This document shows, piece by piece, positions 38,189 to 48,047 of a DNA stretch of 64,000 nt. This DNA comes from JBGOTP01 sp963717075 (GTDB lineage: Bacteria; Acidobacteriota; Vicinamibacteria; Vicinamibacterales; CAVVIG01), in assembly GCA_963717075.1 (NCBI GenBank), contig CAVQVI010000027.1, forward strand, positions 186,001 through 250,000, read 5' to 3'. The notes below the pieces were generated by a model that was not told the DNA's origin, made no database searches, and worked only from the letters and a program-made list of their open reading frames with translations. The position numbers and the translations under genes were made by a program. Each line of letters begins with the position of its first letter. The first letter of the stretch is position 1.

Positions 38189-39103
38189 ATGCGATGCATG
38201 CTTCTCGCACCTGTCGTCGTCGCTGCGCTCGAACTGGCCTCGTGTTCCAAGGCCTCGCCTACCAATCCCTCGGTGCCAGCATCGATACCGCAGCCGAGTG
38301 GCGCGGTCGACGGTCGTATTGTGTTCACCAGCACGCGAGACGGCTCGTGGGGCGTTTACGTTGCCGAAGGCGAGCAAGTCCGACGAGTCGCCGAGGGTAG
38401 ACATCCGAAGTGGTCTCCGGATGGTCGACAGCTTGCGTTTGACCGACTCATGGGAGGTGTCTACGGTATCTACGTCATCAACAACGACGGCTCGGGGGAA
38501 CGGTATCTTGGCCCCGGAGGCGGTCCCGATTGGTCCCCTGACGGCAGACAGATCGTGTTCAGCAGAACAGAGGCCCTCAGTGAAGGAGGCAGTCTGTTCG
38601 TGATGAACGCCGAGGGAACCGCGGTGACGAAGCTCGTCGATTCGGCGTTCGTCCAAGCGGGCGATGCACTGCATATGACGGCATGGTCGCCTGACGGCCG
38701 GACCATCGCGTTCATTCGATCAAACTACTACGACGCCTGGGACCTCCACCTCGTAAACAGCGACGGAACGAATCCTCGCCCGCTCAGGGGACCGCAATGT
38801 GCGACCAACCCCTCATGGTCGCCGGACAGTTCGCTCATTTCCTGCGCAAACCGCGGCGGCGTCTTCAACATCGACGCGAATGGCGCCGGTTCGCGAATGG
38901 TAGTCGTTGGTCAACGCTTTGACCCCGCCTGGACATCGGATGGGCGCCTGAGCTACAGCAAGGAAACTGGGCAAGGTCCAACCGCATTTGGCGGTTTGGA
39001 ACTGCGAATCTTCGTGAACGAGGGAGGCGTCGAACGTCGCCTCGTTCCAGAAGTCGTCACGTCGCAAAAATACTCGGATCACGATGTGGATTGGGCGCCA
39101 TAA
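38189..39103 (+). CDS. PD40/TolB-like propeller lipoprotein
   Basis: 304 residues with a lipoprotein signal (LELASC, Cys near residue 20). Repeats of the PD40 pattern follow: GRIVFTSTRDGSWGVYV, HPKWSPDGRQLAFDR, GPDWSPDGRQIVFSR, TAWSPDGRTIAFIRS and NPSWSPDSSLISC. This is a periplasmic beta-propeller of the TolB C-terminal type. It follows the previous lipoprotein by 13 bases and is likely in the same transcript. Confidence 0.8.
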   Translation: MRCMLLAPVVVAALELASCSKASPTNPSVPASIPQPSGAVDGRIVFTSTRDGSWGVYVAEGEQVRRVAEGRHPKWSPDGRQLAFDRLMGGVYGIYVINNDGSGERYLGPGGGPDWSPDGRQIVFSRTEALSEGGSLFVMNAEGTAVTKLVDSAFVQAGDALHMTAWSPDGRTIAFIRSNYYDAWDLHLVNSDGTNPRPLRGPQCATNPSWSPDSSLISCANRGGVFNIDANGAGSRMVVVGQRFDPAWTSDGRLSYSKETGQGPTAFGGLELRIFVNEGGVERRLVPEVVTSQKYSDHDVDWAP

Positions 39104-39639
39104 CTTATAGGACAGTCGGCCGGAATGCCTGTCGCCTCGGGCGCTCATTCGAGCGGTCTCCGGCGAAAAAGCCCATCGAGATCGCTCTCATTGGAATGCG
39201 ATTCCGATCATCATGAGCTCAACAGTTAGGTCGAAGTGGTTGCCCGCTTCTCCCTCTCGGGTTTGGTCTCCTGGTCGTCCTGGCGAGAACGAGCGCCGGT
39301 CTTGCTGCGCCAGTGCCCCTCTCCCGCGTCGCGGTCATCAAGAACGGAGAGGGATCGTTTGGCCCCTAACGGACGTTCTGTTGACCGCAGGCCGCTAATC
39401 CAGCCTATTGTCTCACCTCTGTCTCACATCGGCCCCTGCGACGAACCACTCGTTTCCCCGCAACTGGGTAGGCGCGCGGATGGGGAGATCGGCGGAATGG
39501 TCCCTCACTTGTTTCGATCAGCGTGGCGCTTCGCGAGCGCATCGAGTTGGACGAGATGGGCGTTCGGTGACTTGTTCGGCCAGGCCGATGGCCCAGGGGA
39601 AGGCAGGCAGGTCTTGGAATTGCTACACTGACGCGCAGA
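39104..39639. other. Intergenic region containing one repeat copy
   Basis: This 536-base stretch has no convincing gene. It contains repeat copy 6 on the minus strand. The remaining frames lack coding character. Confidence 0.5.
39361..39412 (-). repeat. GACAATAGG dispersed repeat, copy 6
   Basis: On the minus strand it reads GACAATAGGCTGGATTAG, then GCGGCCTGCGGTCAACAG and CGTCCGTTAGGGGCC, matching the left two-thirds of the consensus. This is the only copy in the opposite orientation. Confidence 0.65.
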
Positions 39640-40675
39640 ATGGCGCTCGTCCTCATCTCGTCTGAGCGGTTCGTCGAACACCAGACGCCGCCGGGACATC
39701 CCGAGTCCCCGGAACGCGCTGATGTCATGGAGGTGATCGCCAATGAATGGCGCACCAAGGGGGGCGAGGTCGTCGCGCCCCGCGCAGCGACGCGCGAACA
39801 ACTGGCGCGCGTCCACGACGAAAGCCATCTTCGCCGTATTGAAAAAACGGCGGGCCAGGCCATGGCGCTCGATCCCGACACCTACACGTCGCCGGAGTCG
39901 TACGAGATCGCGCTTCTGGCTGCCGGGGCCGCGGTCGATGCCGTCGAGCGCGTGATGGCCAATAACGGCACCGCGTTCGCGCTCGTCCGACCGCCCGGCC
40001 ATCATGCGGAGCGCAACCGCGCGATGGGGTTCTGCCTCTACAACAATGTCGCTGTCGCTGCGGCTCACGCCCGCAGCCTCGGCGCCGCGCGTGTCGCGAT
40101 CGTCGATTTCGATGTGCACCACGGGAATGGCACACAGCATATCTTCGAGCACGATCCGAGCGTCCTGTACGTGTCGACACACCAGTCGCCCTTCTATCCG
40201 GGTACTGGCGGAGCGGAGGAGGTCGGCCGCGGCGAAGGCGAAGGGTTCACGGTCAATCTCCCGCTCGAGGCCGGGGCCGTCGACGAAGACTACCAGCTGG
40301 TGTTTGCCGAAGTCATCGTTCCGGTGATCCGCCAGTTCGCGCCGGATCTCCTTCTGGTGTCGGCCGGGTGGACGCGCACGAGCGCGATCCGCTGGCCGGC
40401 ATGCGCCTGACGTCGCAGGCATTCGGGGCGATGACGATGGAACTGCGGGTCGTGGCGGAGGAGTGCTGCGGTGGGCGCGTCGTTGCCGTCACTGAAGGCG
40501 GATACGACCTGCAAGGCACTCGCGCAATCGTTGTCGGCGATTGTCGATGCGCTCGGCGCGGAGCACCGCGCACCGCCGGAATGGCCGGCCCCGTTGCCGG
40601 CGATCGCGTCCCACTCGTGGCAGGGCCGCCGTGGATGGGGCCAGAGCGCGGCTCGGCCGGTACTGGACGCTGTAG
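39640..40675 (+). CDS. Histone deacetylase family (acetoin utilization/acetylpolyamine) hydrolase (frameshifted)
   Basis: The arginase-deacetylase fold is clear: HPESPERADVMEVI, ARVHDESHL, RPPGHHAERNRAMGFCLYNN (active-site His pair), VAIVDFDVHHGNGTQ (zinc Asp and His) and YVSTHQSPFYPGTG. After a frame change near 40370 come DAHERDPLAGMRL (zinc Asp) and VVAVTEGGYDL, then ALAQSLSAIVDALG and a stop at 40673. The enzyme hydrolyses acetyl-lysine or acetyl-polyamine amides. It precedes leuS by 28 bases. Confidence 0.82.
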
Positions 40676-40703
40676 GTGCGAATACACACTACGCACCGAT
40701 TCC

Positions 40704-43247
40704 ATGGCCGAATACAAACCGCAGCAGATCGATAAGAAGTGGCAGCAGATCTGGACCTCCTCGCAGGCGTTCGAGGTGGAGACCGATGCTCGCGCGGCCA
40801 AGTTCTACTGCCTCGACATGTTCGCGTACCCCTCCGGGCACGCGCACATCGGGCACGTCCGCAACTACATCCTCGGCGACGTCATGGCGCGGACCAAGCG
40901 GCTGCGCGGCTACAACGTGCTGCATCCGTTCGGGTGGGACGCGTTCGGGCTGCCCGCGGAGAACGCGGCCATCAAGACGCGGCACGCACCCGGAAAAGTC
41001 GACGCTCGACAACATCGCCCACATGAAGGGGCAGTTGCAGCGGCTGGGCATCAGCTACGCGTGGGAGCGCGAGATCGCCACGTGCCTGCCGGACTACTAC
41101 AAGTTCAACCAGTGGATCTTCCTGAAGATGTTCGAGCGCGGGCTGGCGTACCGCAAGCGGTCGACCGTCAACTGGTGCCCGAGCTGTCAGACGGTGCTGG
41201 CCAACGAGCAGGTCGTCGACGGGGCGTGCTGGCGCTGCGGCACGACCGTCGTGACTCGCGATCTCGAGCAGTGGTTCTTCCGAATTACGGCGTACGCCGA
41301 CGAGCTGCTCGAAGGGCCTCGACACGCTCGACGGCTGGCCCGAGAAAGTCGTCGTCATGCAGCGGAACTGGATCGGCCGATCCGAAGGCGCACGTCTCAG
41401 GTTCCCGTCGCGCGGCGCGGATGCGTGCGCCGAGCGGACTCGGTCATCGAAGTCTTTACAACGCGCATCGACACTATCTACGGCGCGACGTTCGTGCTGC
41501 TGGCGCCCGAGCACCAGTTGGTCGATCGTTTCGCGGCAGAGAGTGCCGATCCGGGCGCGTTCCGCGATCGGGTCGCCAAATTCCGGGCGCTCGATCGGCA
41601 GGCGCGCCTTACCGGCGAGATCGAAAAGGAAGGGTTCGACACGGGCCGAAAGGCCGTCAACCCGTTCACTGGCAAGGAAGTGCCGATCTGGATCGCCAAC
41701 TTCGTACTCGCCGAGTACGGCACAGGTGCGATCATGGCCGTCCCCGCCCATGATCAGCGCGACTTCGAGTTCGCGAAGAAGTATCGGTTGCCGATCACCG
41801 TCGTCGTGCAGTCGGGTGCCGAAGCCCAGGATTCCGAGACGATGCGGGAAGCTGCGATCGCCTATGGGCGTCTCGTGAATTCTGGCGAATACACCGGACA
41901 GGAGTCGCCCGCCGTCAAGGGCCGCATGATTGCCGACGCGGAGAAGAAAGGTATCGGCAAGGGTGAGGTGCAGTTCCGGTTGAAGGACTGGGGCATCTCC
42001 CGGCAGCGGTACTGGGGCACCCCCATTCCCGTCATCCACTGTGACAAGGATGGTGTCGTCGGCGTTCCGTACGAACAGCTGCCCGTTGAACTTCCGACCG
42101 TGCAGAATTTCACCGGTCGCGGCGATTCACCGCTGGCGCATGTTCCGGAGTTCGTGAACGTCACGTGTCCGAAATGCGGTGAACCGGCGCGTCGCGAAAC
42201 CGACACGATGGACACGTTCGTCGATTCATCGTGGTACTTCCTCCGTTTTTGCGATCCGCGCAATACCGAGTTGCCGTTCTCCGCGACAGACGCGGGTACT
42301 GGATGCCGGTGGACTTCTACATCGGCGGCATCGAACATGCGATTCTGCACCTGCTGTATTCGCGCTTCTTCATGCGGGTCCTGCGCGATGTGGGCCTGTT
42401 GAACTGCGACGAGCCGTTCACGCACCTACTGACTCAGGGGATGGTGCTCAAGGACGGCGCCGTCATGTCGAAGTCAAAGGGCAACGTCGTCGATCCCGAC
42501 GACATGCTGGCCAAGTACGGCGCTGATGCCCTCCGGCTATATATGGCGTTTGTCGCCCCGCCCGAGAAGGAGATCGAGTGGAGTGACGCGGGGCTCGAGG
42601 GCAGCTTCCGCTTCCTGTTGCGCGTCTGGCGACTGGTGGACCACTGGGCCGAGACGATTGGCGGTGACGGAATTCCGGTCTGCGGCGACGACTGCACTGA
42701 TGCCGAACGCGCGCTAAGGCGGAAAACGCACGAGACGATACGACGCGTCACCATCGATGTGGAAGAGCGCATGCATCTCAATACGGCGGTGTCGTCGCTC
42801 ATGGAACTGGTCAACGAGTTGTATGGGTTCAGTGAGAAGACACCGCGCGGAGCGCCGACCCGTGGCGAGCCGCCCGTCGGTCGTATCGAGCGGACCGAGA
42901 CGCTCAGCGTCCTCCGCGAGGCCATAGACGCGCTCGTCGTGATGATCGCACCGTTTGCTCCGCATACCGCCGAAGAACTGTGGCAGCTGCTTGGCCACGC
43001 GGAAGGGCTGTCGAAGGCGGCGTGGCCGGGCTTCGACCCGGAAGTGGCCAAGGCCGCGGAAGTGGTCGTGCCGATTCAGATCAACGGCAAAGTCCGAGCG
43101 CGTCTCACTGTCGACGCGGGCCTGTCCGACGATGCATTGCGCCAGCGGGTGCTGGCTGATGCCACAGTGCAGGGGCATACCATGGGAAAGACAATCCGCA
43201 AAGTCGTCGTGGCGAAAGGGCCACTGGTGTCATTGGTGGTGTCGTGA
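40704..43247 (+). CDS. leuS: Leucine--tRNA ligase (several frameshifts)
   Basis: Charges tRNA-Leu with leucine. From MAEYKPQQIDKKWQQIW it shows the HIGH-type motif GHAHIGHVRNYILGD, WDAFGLPAENAAI, the zinc-finger-like CPSCQTVLANEQV with CWRCG, the editing-domain stretch VFTTRIDTIYGATF, and the KMSKS motif in VMSKSKGNVVDPDDM, then the anticodon-binding C-terminus. Frames break near 40990, 41310-41440 and 42290. The gene is essential and its length is normal, so these must be sequence errors. It heads the conserved leuS-lptE-holA block, and its stop overlaps the lptE start. Confidence 0.92.
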
Positions 43248-43821
43248 GAAGACGTGTTACCGGTCGCACGGTCGCTGGCGGTCCTCATGGCGGAGCGATT
43301 CGCGCGGCAATACTCCTTCTAGGGGCGCTCAGCTTGTCAGCGTGTGGGTATCTCTTGCTGGACGCGGCTCGTTTTTGCCGTCGGATATTCAGACGATTGG
43401 CGTGCCCGCGTTCGCCAACCGGACACAGGTGTTCAACCTCGAGACCCAGCTCACGCAAAAAGTTCGCTCGGAGTTCATCGGCCGCGGCAAGTACAAGATC
43501 GTCCCGGAAGGGGAGAACGTGGACGCGTTGCTGAGCGGGGAAGTGCTGACCATCACGGCCACGCCCTCCAGCTTCGGTTCGCAGCAGCTGGCCTCGCGCT
43601 ACACACTGAGGATGATCGCTCACGTCGAGCTGCGCGACCAGCGCGACAAGAAGGTGCTCTGGGAGAACCCAGCCCTGGTATTCAGCCAGGACTTCGACGT
43701 GCAGAGCGGTACGGCCGCGCTCGACCCGGCGGCGTTCTTCGGGCAGGACGCGAACGCCGTTGATCGCATGACCACTGACTTCGCGAAGACCATCGTCAGC
43801 GCCATTCTCGAGGCCTTCTAG
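43244..43821 (+). CDS. lptE: LPS-assembly lipoprotein LptE (frameshifted)
   Basis: An outer-membrane lipoprotein that plugs LptD during LPS export. A GTG start overlaps the leuS stop. The signal ends with lipobox LSAC (LLLGALSLSACGY). After a frame change near 43350 come SDIQTIGVPAFANRTQVFNL, LTQKVRSEFIGRGKYKIVPE, a DALLSGEVLTI strand and DRMTTDFAKTIVSAILEAF. This pattern and its position between leuS and holA fit LptE. Confidence 0.82.
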
Positions 43822-43871
43822 TTGTCGTCGGTCGTGTATGACGAAGCCACGAAGGTCACGACGATGAAACT

Positions 43872-44858
43872 ATGCCCGTACTGACTCCAGGCGCAGTTCG
43901 GAAGCAGATCGTGACCGGCAGCCCCGATCCGATCTACCTGCTCCAGGGTGAAGACGAGGAGGAGAAGGCTGCGCTCGCACACGAATTCGAAGAGCTGGTC
44001 GAAGCCGATCTCAGACCCTTCAACGTCGAACGGATTTCGGTGGGCGACCTCGCCTCCGGTGACAAAGTCGCTGCGGCCGTGGCGTCAGTTGTCAACGCGG
44101 CGCGAACGCTGCCGATGATGTCTCCAAGGCGTGTCGTCGCGGTTCTGCGGGCCGAGGGACTGCTCGTGCCGAAGCGCGAGAGCGAAGCGGCGACGCGCGC
44201 GCTCGATGCGCTCGAAGCGCTGCTGAAGAGGCCGGACCCGCGGACGGTGTTGGTGCTGGTAGCGGGTGCCGTGGACAAGCGCAGCCGCATGTACAAGCTG
44301 CTGGCTGCCCAGGCGACGCTCGTCGAGTGTGGTGTCATCGAAGACCTGGCGGATGCGGAGCGCTGGATCCGCAAGCGGGTGGCCGCAGCGGGCATGGACA
44401 TCGAGCCTGCCGCTGCGCGCCTGTTGGCCGAGCGGGCGGGCACCGACCTGCCGCGTCTGCGCAATGATGTCGATCGACTCCTTCTGTACGCCCTCGGGCA
44501 GGCAACCGTGTCGAGAGACGACGTGCGAGAGCTCGTCGGACCTGCAGCTCTGCAGGACGACTGGGCCATGACCAATGCGATCGAGGTGAGCGACGGCGCG
44601 GCGGCACTGCGCCAGCTCGCGTTGATGCTCAACACCGGTGCGCCGCCCGAGAAGATTCTGGGCCAGCTCGGATGGCTGGTCCGCACAAAGTTTCCAGCCT
44701 TGAAGCCTGCCGGGCTGCCCGACGCGATTGAGGCGCTGTTCCGCACGGATGTCGACCTCAAGTGCTCGGCCGGCGACCCGAGAGTGCTTCTCGAACGGTT
44801 GGTGGTGGAATTGTGTGGGCGGGCGCCTGGATTGCGCCGTGATATAGGGCGCGCGTAG
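43872..44858 (+). CDS. holA: DNA polymerase III subunit delta
   Basis: The clamp-loader wrench subunit, 328 residues in one frame. It has YLLQGEDEEEKAALAHEFEE at the N-terminus, SPRRVVAVLRAE, an ALEALLKRPDPRTVLVLVAG core strand, AGTDLPRLRNDVDRLLLYAL and the C-terminal collar helices with ALMLNTGAPPEKILGQLGWL. The stop TAG lies against the first of four perfect hairpins. It converges on rpsT, the usual acidobacterial neighbourhood. Confidence 0.9.
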   Translation: MPVLTPGAVRKQIVTGSPDPIYLLQGEDEEEKAALAHEFEELVEADLRPFNVERISVGDLASGDKVAAAVASVVNAARTLPMMSPRRVVAVLRAEGLLVPKRESEAATRALDALEALLKRPDPRTVLVLVAGAVDKRSRMYKLLAAQATLVECGVIEDLADAERWIRKRVAAAGMDIEPAAARLLAERAGTDLPRLRNDVDRLLLYALGQATVSRDDVRELVGPAALQDDWAMTNAIEVSDGAAALRQLALMLNTGAPPEKILGQLGWLVRTKFPALKPAGLPDAIEALFRTDVDLKCSAGDPRVLLERLVVELCGRAPGLRRDIGRA

Positions 44859-44970
44859 GCCCGACCTTCAGGTCGGGCGGGCTGGAGTAGGCCCGACCTT
44901 CAGGTCGGGCGGGCTGAAGTAGGCCCGACCTTCAGGTCGGGCGCTCATACGCCCGAGCTAAAGCTCGGGC
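44859..44970. terminator. Cluster of four perfect hairpins between holA and rpsT
   Basis: Three direct copies of the palindrome GCCCGACCTTCAGGTCGGGC (44859, 44891, 44922) are spaced about 32 bases apart. A fourth, GCCCGAGCTAAAGCTCGGGC, lies at 44951. Each has a 9-base stem and a 2-base loop. Placed between two convergent genes they can act as a bidirectional terminator or REP-like element. No T-tract follows. Confidence 0.6.
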
Positions 44971-44974
44971 CTAC

Positions 44975-45100
44975 GACAGCGGGCCTACGATAGCGGGCCT
45001 ACGATAGCGGGCCTACGACAGCGGGTCTACGACGGCGGGTCTACGACAGCGGGCCTACGACAGCGGGTCTACGACGGCGGGTCTACGACAGCGGGCCTAG
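44975..45100. repeat. 14-bp tandem repeat, nine units
   Basis: Nine head-to-tail units of GACAGCGGGCCTAC with C/T and A/G variants (GATAGCGGGCCTAC, GACGGCGGGTCTAC) directly follow the hairpins. The last unit overlaps the rpsT stop codon. No spacers, so not a CRISPR. Confidence 0.8.
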
Positions 45101-45354
45101 GCCGACAGCCTCGTCGTCAAGCGGGACTTGTAGCGGCTGGCTGCGTTGCGATGAATGACGCCCTTGCTCGTCATCTTGTCGATGAGCGAGATGGTATCCT
45201 TCAGTGCGCCCTTTGCGCCCGTGAGGTCGTTGCCCTCGATGGCTGTGCGGATGCTTCTCAGGGCATTTCGCAGCCGGGCGCGAAACTGACGGTTCTTTTC
45301 GCGATTCTTGAGACTCTGACGATGCGCTTTCAGCGCAGATGCATGCGAAGCCAC
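45097..45354 (-). CDS. rpsT: 30S ribosomal protein S20
   Basis: 85 residues from a GTG start (MASHASALKAHRQS) with GGAGGT nine bases upstream. A longer in-frame reading exists but lacks homology before this point. The lysine/arginine-rich helices LKNREKNRQFRARLRNALRS and DKMTSKGVIHRNAASRYKSR are diagnostic. It binds 16S rRNA in the small subunit. Confidence 0.93.
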   Translation of the reverse strand: MASHASALKAHRQSLKNREKNRQFRARLRNALRSIRTAIEGNDLTGAKGALKDTISLIDKMTSKGVIHRNAASRYKSRLTTRLSA

Positions 45355-45439
45355 GTTATCGGCTACCTCCAGAACCCCTAATCGTAGCACAGCGAGCGCC
45401 TGGCTCCGGAGCCTCTGAGTCCGGGACACGAGACGACAC

Positions 45440-46186
45440 ATGGCCCTGTCGGTGGAACACCTGCGGCGCACCTACGGCACGTTCGTCGCCGTCGACGACC
45501 TGTCGTTTGAGGTTGGTGCCGGGGAAATCGTTGGCCTCATCGGCCCCAACGGCGCCGGGAAAACCACGACGCTCCGATCGCTGACCGGCATTCTCAAACC
45601 GACGTCCGGGCGCGTACGCATCGACGAACACGACATCGTTGCAGCGCCCATCGAGGCGAAACGTCGTTTGGCATTCATGCCGGATGAACCCCACCTTTTC
45701 GACTATCTGACGGTGACGGAACATCTGCGGCTCATCGGCCGCCTCTACACTATCCCAGACATCGACCGCCGTGCTGCGGGGCTGCTGGCGGAGCTCGAGC
45801 TTGCCGGGAAGGAACACGCACTTCCCAGCGAGCTCTCGCGTGGCATGCGGCAGAAGGTCGTCATCGCGTGCGCCTTGGTCCGGGACGCGACGACGCTCCT
45901 GTTCGACGAGCCGCTGACCGGTCTCGATCCAATTGGAATCAAGCGGATGCGGTCGACCATTGTCGCGCGCGCGCGCGCCGGAGCCGCGATCCTGCTGTCA
46001 TCGCACCTGCTTCACCTCGTGGAAGAGGTCTGCACCCGCGTGATTATCATGGATCGCGGACGGAAGGTTGCCGATGGTACCGTCGTGGAACTGGCGTCAC
46101 GCAACGACCTTCTGGAGGCAGGCTCCAATCTGGAGCAGATCTTCCTGCGCGTGACGGGCCACGACACTTGGGGCACCCCGGGCTGA
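45440..46186 (+). CDS. ABC transporter ATP-binding protein (ABC-2 type)
   Basis: 248 residues: Walker A GPNGAGKTTTLRS at 35-46, signature ELSRGMRQK near 135, Walker B TTLLFDEPLTGLDP and the switch His in LLSSHLLHLVEE. The TGA overlaps the ATG of the permease (TGATG), so the two form one exporter. The cargo is unknown. Confidence 0.9.
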   Translation: MALSVEHLRRTYGTFVAVDDLSFEVGAGEIVGLIGPNGAGKTTTLRSLTGILKPTSGRVRIDEHDIVAAPIEAKRRLAFMPDEPHLFDYLTVTEHLRLIGRLYTIPDIDRRAAGLLAELELAGKEHALPSELSRGMRQKVVIACALVRDATTLLFDEPLTGLDPIGIKRMRSTIVARARAGAAILLSSHLLHLVEEVCTRVIIMDRGRKVADGTVVELASRNDLLEAGSNLEQIFLRVTGHDTWGTPG

Positions 46187-47916
46187 TGATCGGCGCCAGC
46201 GTGTACATCATCGTCTGCAGCACGCGGAACCGCGCGCGACGCTGGGTGAAGCGGCTGAGGGAACCGCGCTATCTCGCGGCCGCGATTGTCGGTGCCGCCT
46301 ACTTCTATTTCGTGCTGAGGACGCAAGGCCGCGTGCGCTCCGGCGTGGAAGGGCTGGGCGCGAGCCAGTCGTCCTCGCCGGTGCTGGAGCAATTTCCGGC
46401 GCTCGCGCTGGCCGGACCCGCGCTGGCCGGGCTCGGTGTGCTGCTCGTGGCGGCCGGGATCTGGCTGTTTCCCGGCGCGGGGAGCCTGCTCGAGTGGACG
46501 CACGCGGAGGTGCAGTTTCTGTTTGCGGCGCCGGTGTCACCAAGACGACTGATCGTGCACCGCATGATGCGATCGCAGCTTGGCGTGCTGTTCGGATCGC
46601 TCGTCTTCGCGGTCCTCGTTCCGACCGGCCTGTCCAACGCCTCCCGCGTCCGCATGATGATCACTGTCTGGCTGGTGCTCTTTACGGCGAGAGTCTACGC
46701 GTCAGGGGTCGGTCTCGCGCGTGCGAGCCTCTGGTCGACGGATGTGCCGAGGCGACGGCTTGCCCGTGTCCCGCTGGTTCTTGTGCTTGGTGTGCTGGCG
46801 ATTGCGGCGTTGCCGCTCGGACGGGCGATGCTTGGTGCTCCAATCGCCGACCTGAACGACGGATTGGACCGCGCCGCGCGCGTACTGACCACCGGTCTTC
46901 CGCGTGCGGTGCTATGGCCATTCGTTGCGCTGGTCCGGCCCACGTTTGCATCAGACTGGCAGGAGTTCTTCCAGTCGCTTGCCGGCGCACTGGCGGTCGC
47001 CTCGGCGATGGCGGCGTGGGTGCTGGTCAACGGCCAGGCATTTGAAGACCTCTCGCGGGAAGTCGCCGACCAGCGGCGGGATCAACCGCAACGAAAGCAG
47101 GTGGCGTACCGGGCTCGGAACGTCGTCTGGATGCTGGCTCCTCGAGGGCGGGCCGAGATGGCATTTGCCTGGAAGGGCCTGCTGCAGACCGTTCGTGTCG
47201 TTGAGGTCCGTGTGCTCGTGCGGCTGGCCATTGTCGTGTTCTGGGTCGCTGTCGTGGCTTCCATCTCGAGCAGTGGTGTTTCGGCGTCACTGGGAGTTAT
47301 TGCGATGATGGTTGCGACAACATGCACGACCGTCGGACCGCTCATACTTCGGATCGATCTACGCCAGGACCTGCAGCACTTGGAAGTGCTGAAGACATGG
47401 CCCGTACGTGCGGCGGCGCTCGTGCGTGGGGAAATGCTGTGGCCCGCAGTCCTGTTGACCGCGATCGTCTGGGCCACGACGGGCCTGGCGCTCTATCTGT
47501 CGACGGCGGTGTTCTCGAGTGCCAGCCTGGTGCTGCGCGCGTCGGTGGCCACGGCCGCCTGTTTCGTGGCGCCCGCGCTGATTGCTGCGCAGCTGGCGAT
47601 TCACAATTCCATGGCGCTGATGTTTCCGGCGTGGGTCGCGTTCGGCACCTGGCGCGCGCGAGGCGTGGACGCGGTCGGGCAGCGCCTGATCGTGGTCGGT
47701 GGAACGCTGCTGCTCGTGACGCTGGCCGCCGCGCCTGGCGCGATCGCCGGCGGCGCAATCTGGCTGGCGTTCAACCGGTTCATCGGTCCGATCGTGCTGG
47801 TGCCGGCTGCTGCAGTGTGCGCGGCCGTGATCGGTCTGGAAGTCCTGCTGGTGACGGAAGTCGTCGGGCCCGCCTATGAGCGTTTAGACCTGACGGCCAT
47901 CGAACGGACGGAGTAG
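46186..47916 (+). CDS. ABC-2 type exporter permease
   Basis: 576 residues in one frame starting MIGASVYIIVCSTRNRARRW. At least ten hydrophobic segments are visible, such as ALALAGPALAGLGVLLVAAG, RVPLVLVLGVLAIAALPLG and LVPAAAVCAAVIGLEVLLV. A large central soluble part (about 290-330) follows. It pairs with the upstream ATPase. The length and layout match two-component ABC-2 exporters of Acidobacteriota; the substrate is not predictable. Confidence 0.85.
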   Translation: MIGASVYIIVCSTRNRARRWVKRLREPRYLAAAIVGAAYFYFVLRTQGRVRSGVEGLGASQSSSPVLEQFPALALAGPALAGLGVLLVAAGIWLFPGAGSLLEWTHAEVQFLFAAPVSPRRLIVHRMMRSQLGVLFGSLVFAVLVPTGLSNASRVRMMITVWLVLFTARVYASGVGLARASLWSTDVPRRRLARVPLVLVLGVLAIAALPLGRAMLGAPIADLNDGLDRAARVLTTGLPRAVLWPFVALVRPTFASDWQEFFQSLAGALAVASAMAAWVLVNGQAFEDLSREVADQRRDQPQRKQVAYRARNVVWMLAPRGRAEMAFAWKGLLQTVRVVEVRVLVRLAIVVFWVAVVASISSSGVSASLGVIAMMVATTCTTVGPLILRIDLRQDLQHLEVLKTWPVRAAALVRGEMLWPAVLLTAIVWATTGLALYLSTAVFSSASLVLRASVATAACFVAPALIAAQLAIHNSMALMFPAWVAFGTWRARGVDAVGQRLIVVGGTLLLVTLAAAPGAIAGGAIWLAFNRFIGPIVLVPAAAVCAAVIGLEVLLVTEVVGPAYERLDLTAIERTE

Positions 47917-47924
47917 GGGGTAGC

Positions 47925-48047
47925 TGAATTTGGTCATTTGGTCATTTGGTCATCTGGTCATTTGGTCAATTGGATGAGTCATTGAGCAGATGCCCATGAC
48001 CAAATCACCAAATGACCAGATGACCAGATGACCAGATGACCAAATTC
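47925..48047. terminator. Tandem-repeat giant hairpin between convergent genes
   Basis: The left arm repeats the 8-mer TTGGTCAT (with CTGGTCAT variants) about five times from 47928. After a 20-base loop region the right arm repeats ATGACCAG/ATGACCAA about six times to 48044. The arms are complementary and framed by GAATT/AATTC, giving a stem of about 45 bases. It separates the ABC permease from the transglycosylase and touches the latter's stop codon. Confidence 0.65.

Noticed and set aside
44975..45100. CRISPR-like array of short direct repeats
   Set aside because: Units are 14 bases, contiguous and without spacers, and no cas gene is present; it is a simple tandem repeat.
45355..45471. N-terminal extension of ribosomal protein S20
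   Set aside because: Homology begins at the GTG with a proper ribosome site; the upstream codons match nothing.
47925..48047. CRISPR or phage attachment site
   Set aside because: The 8-base units are inverted across a loop and no integrase is nearby; a hairpin at a convergent gene border fits better.
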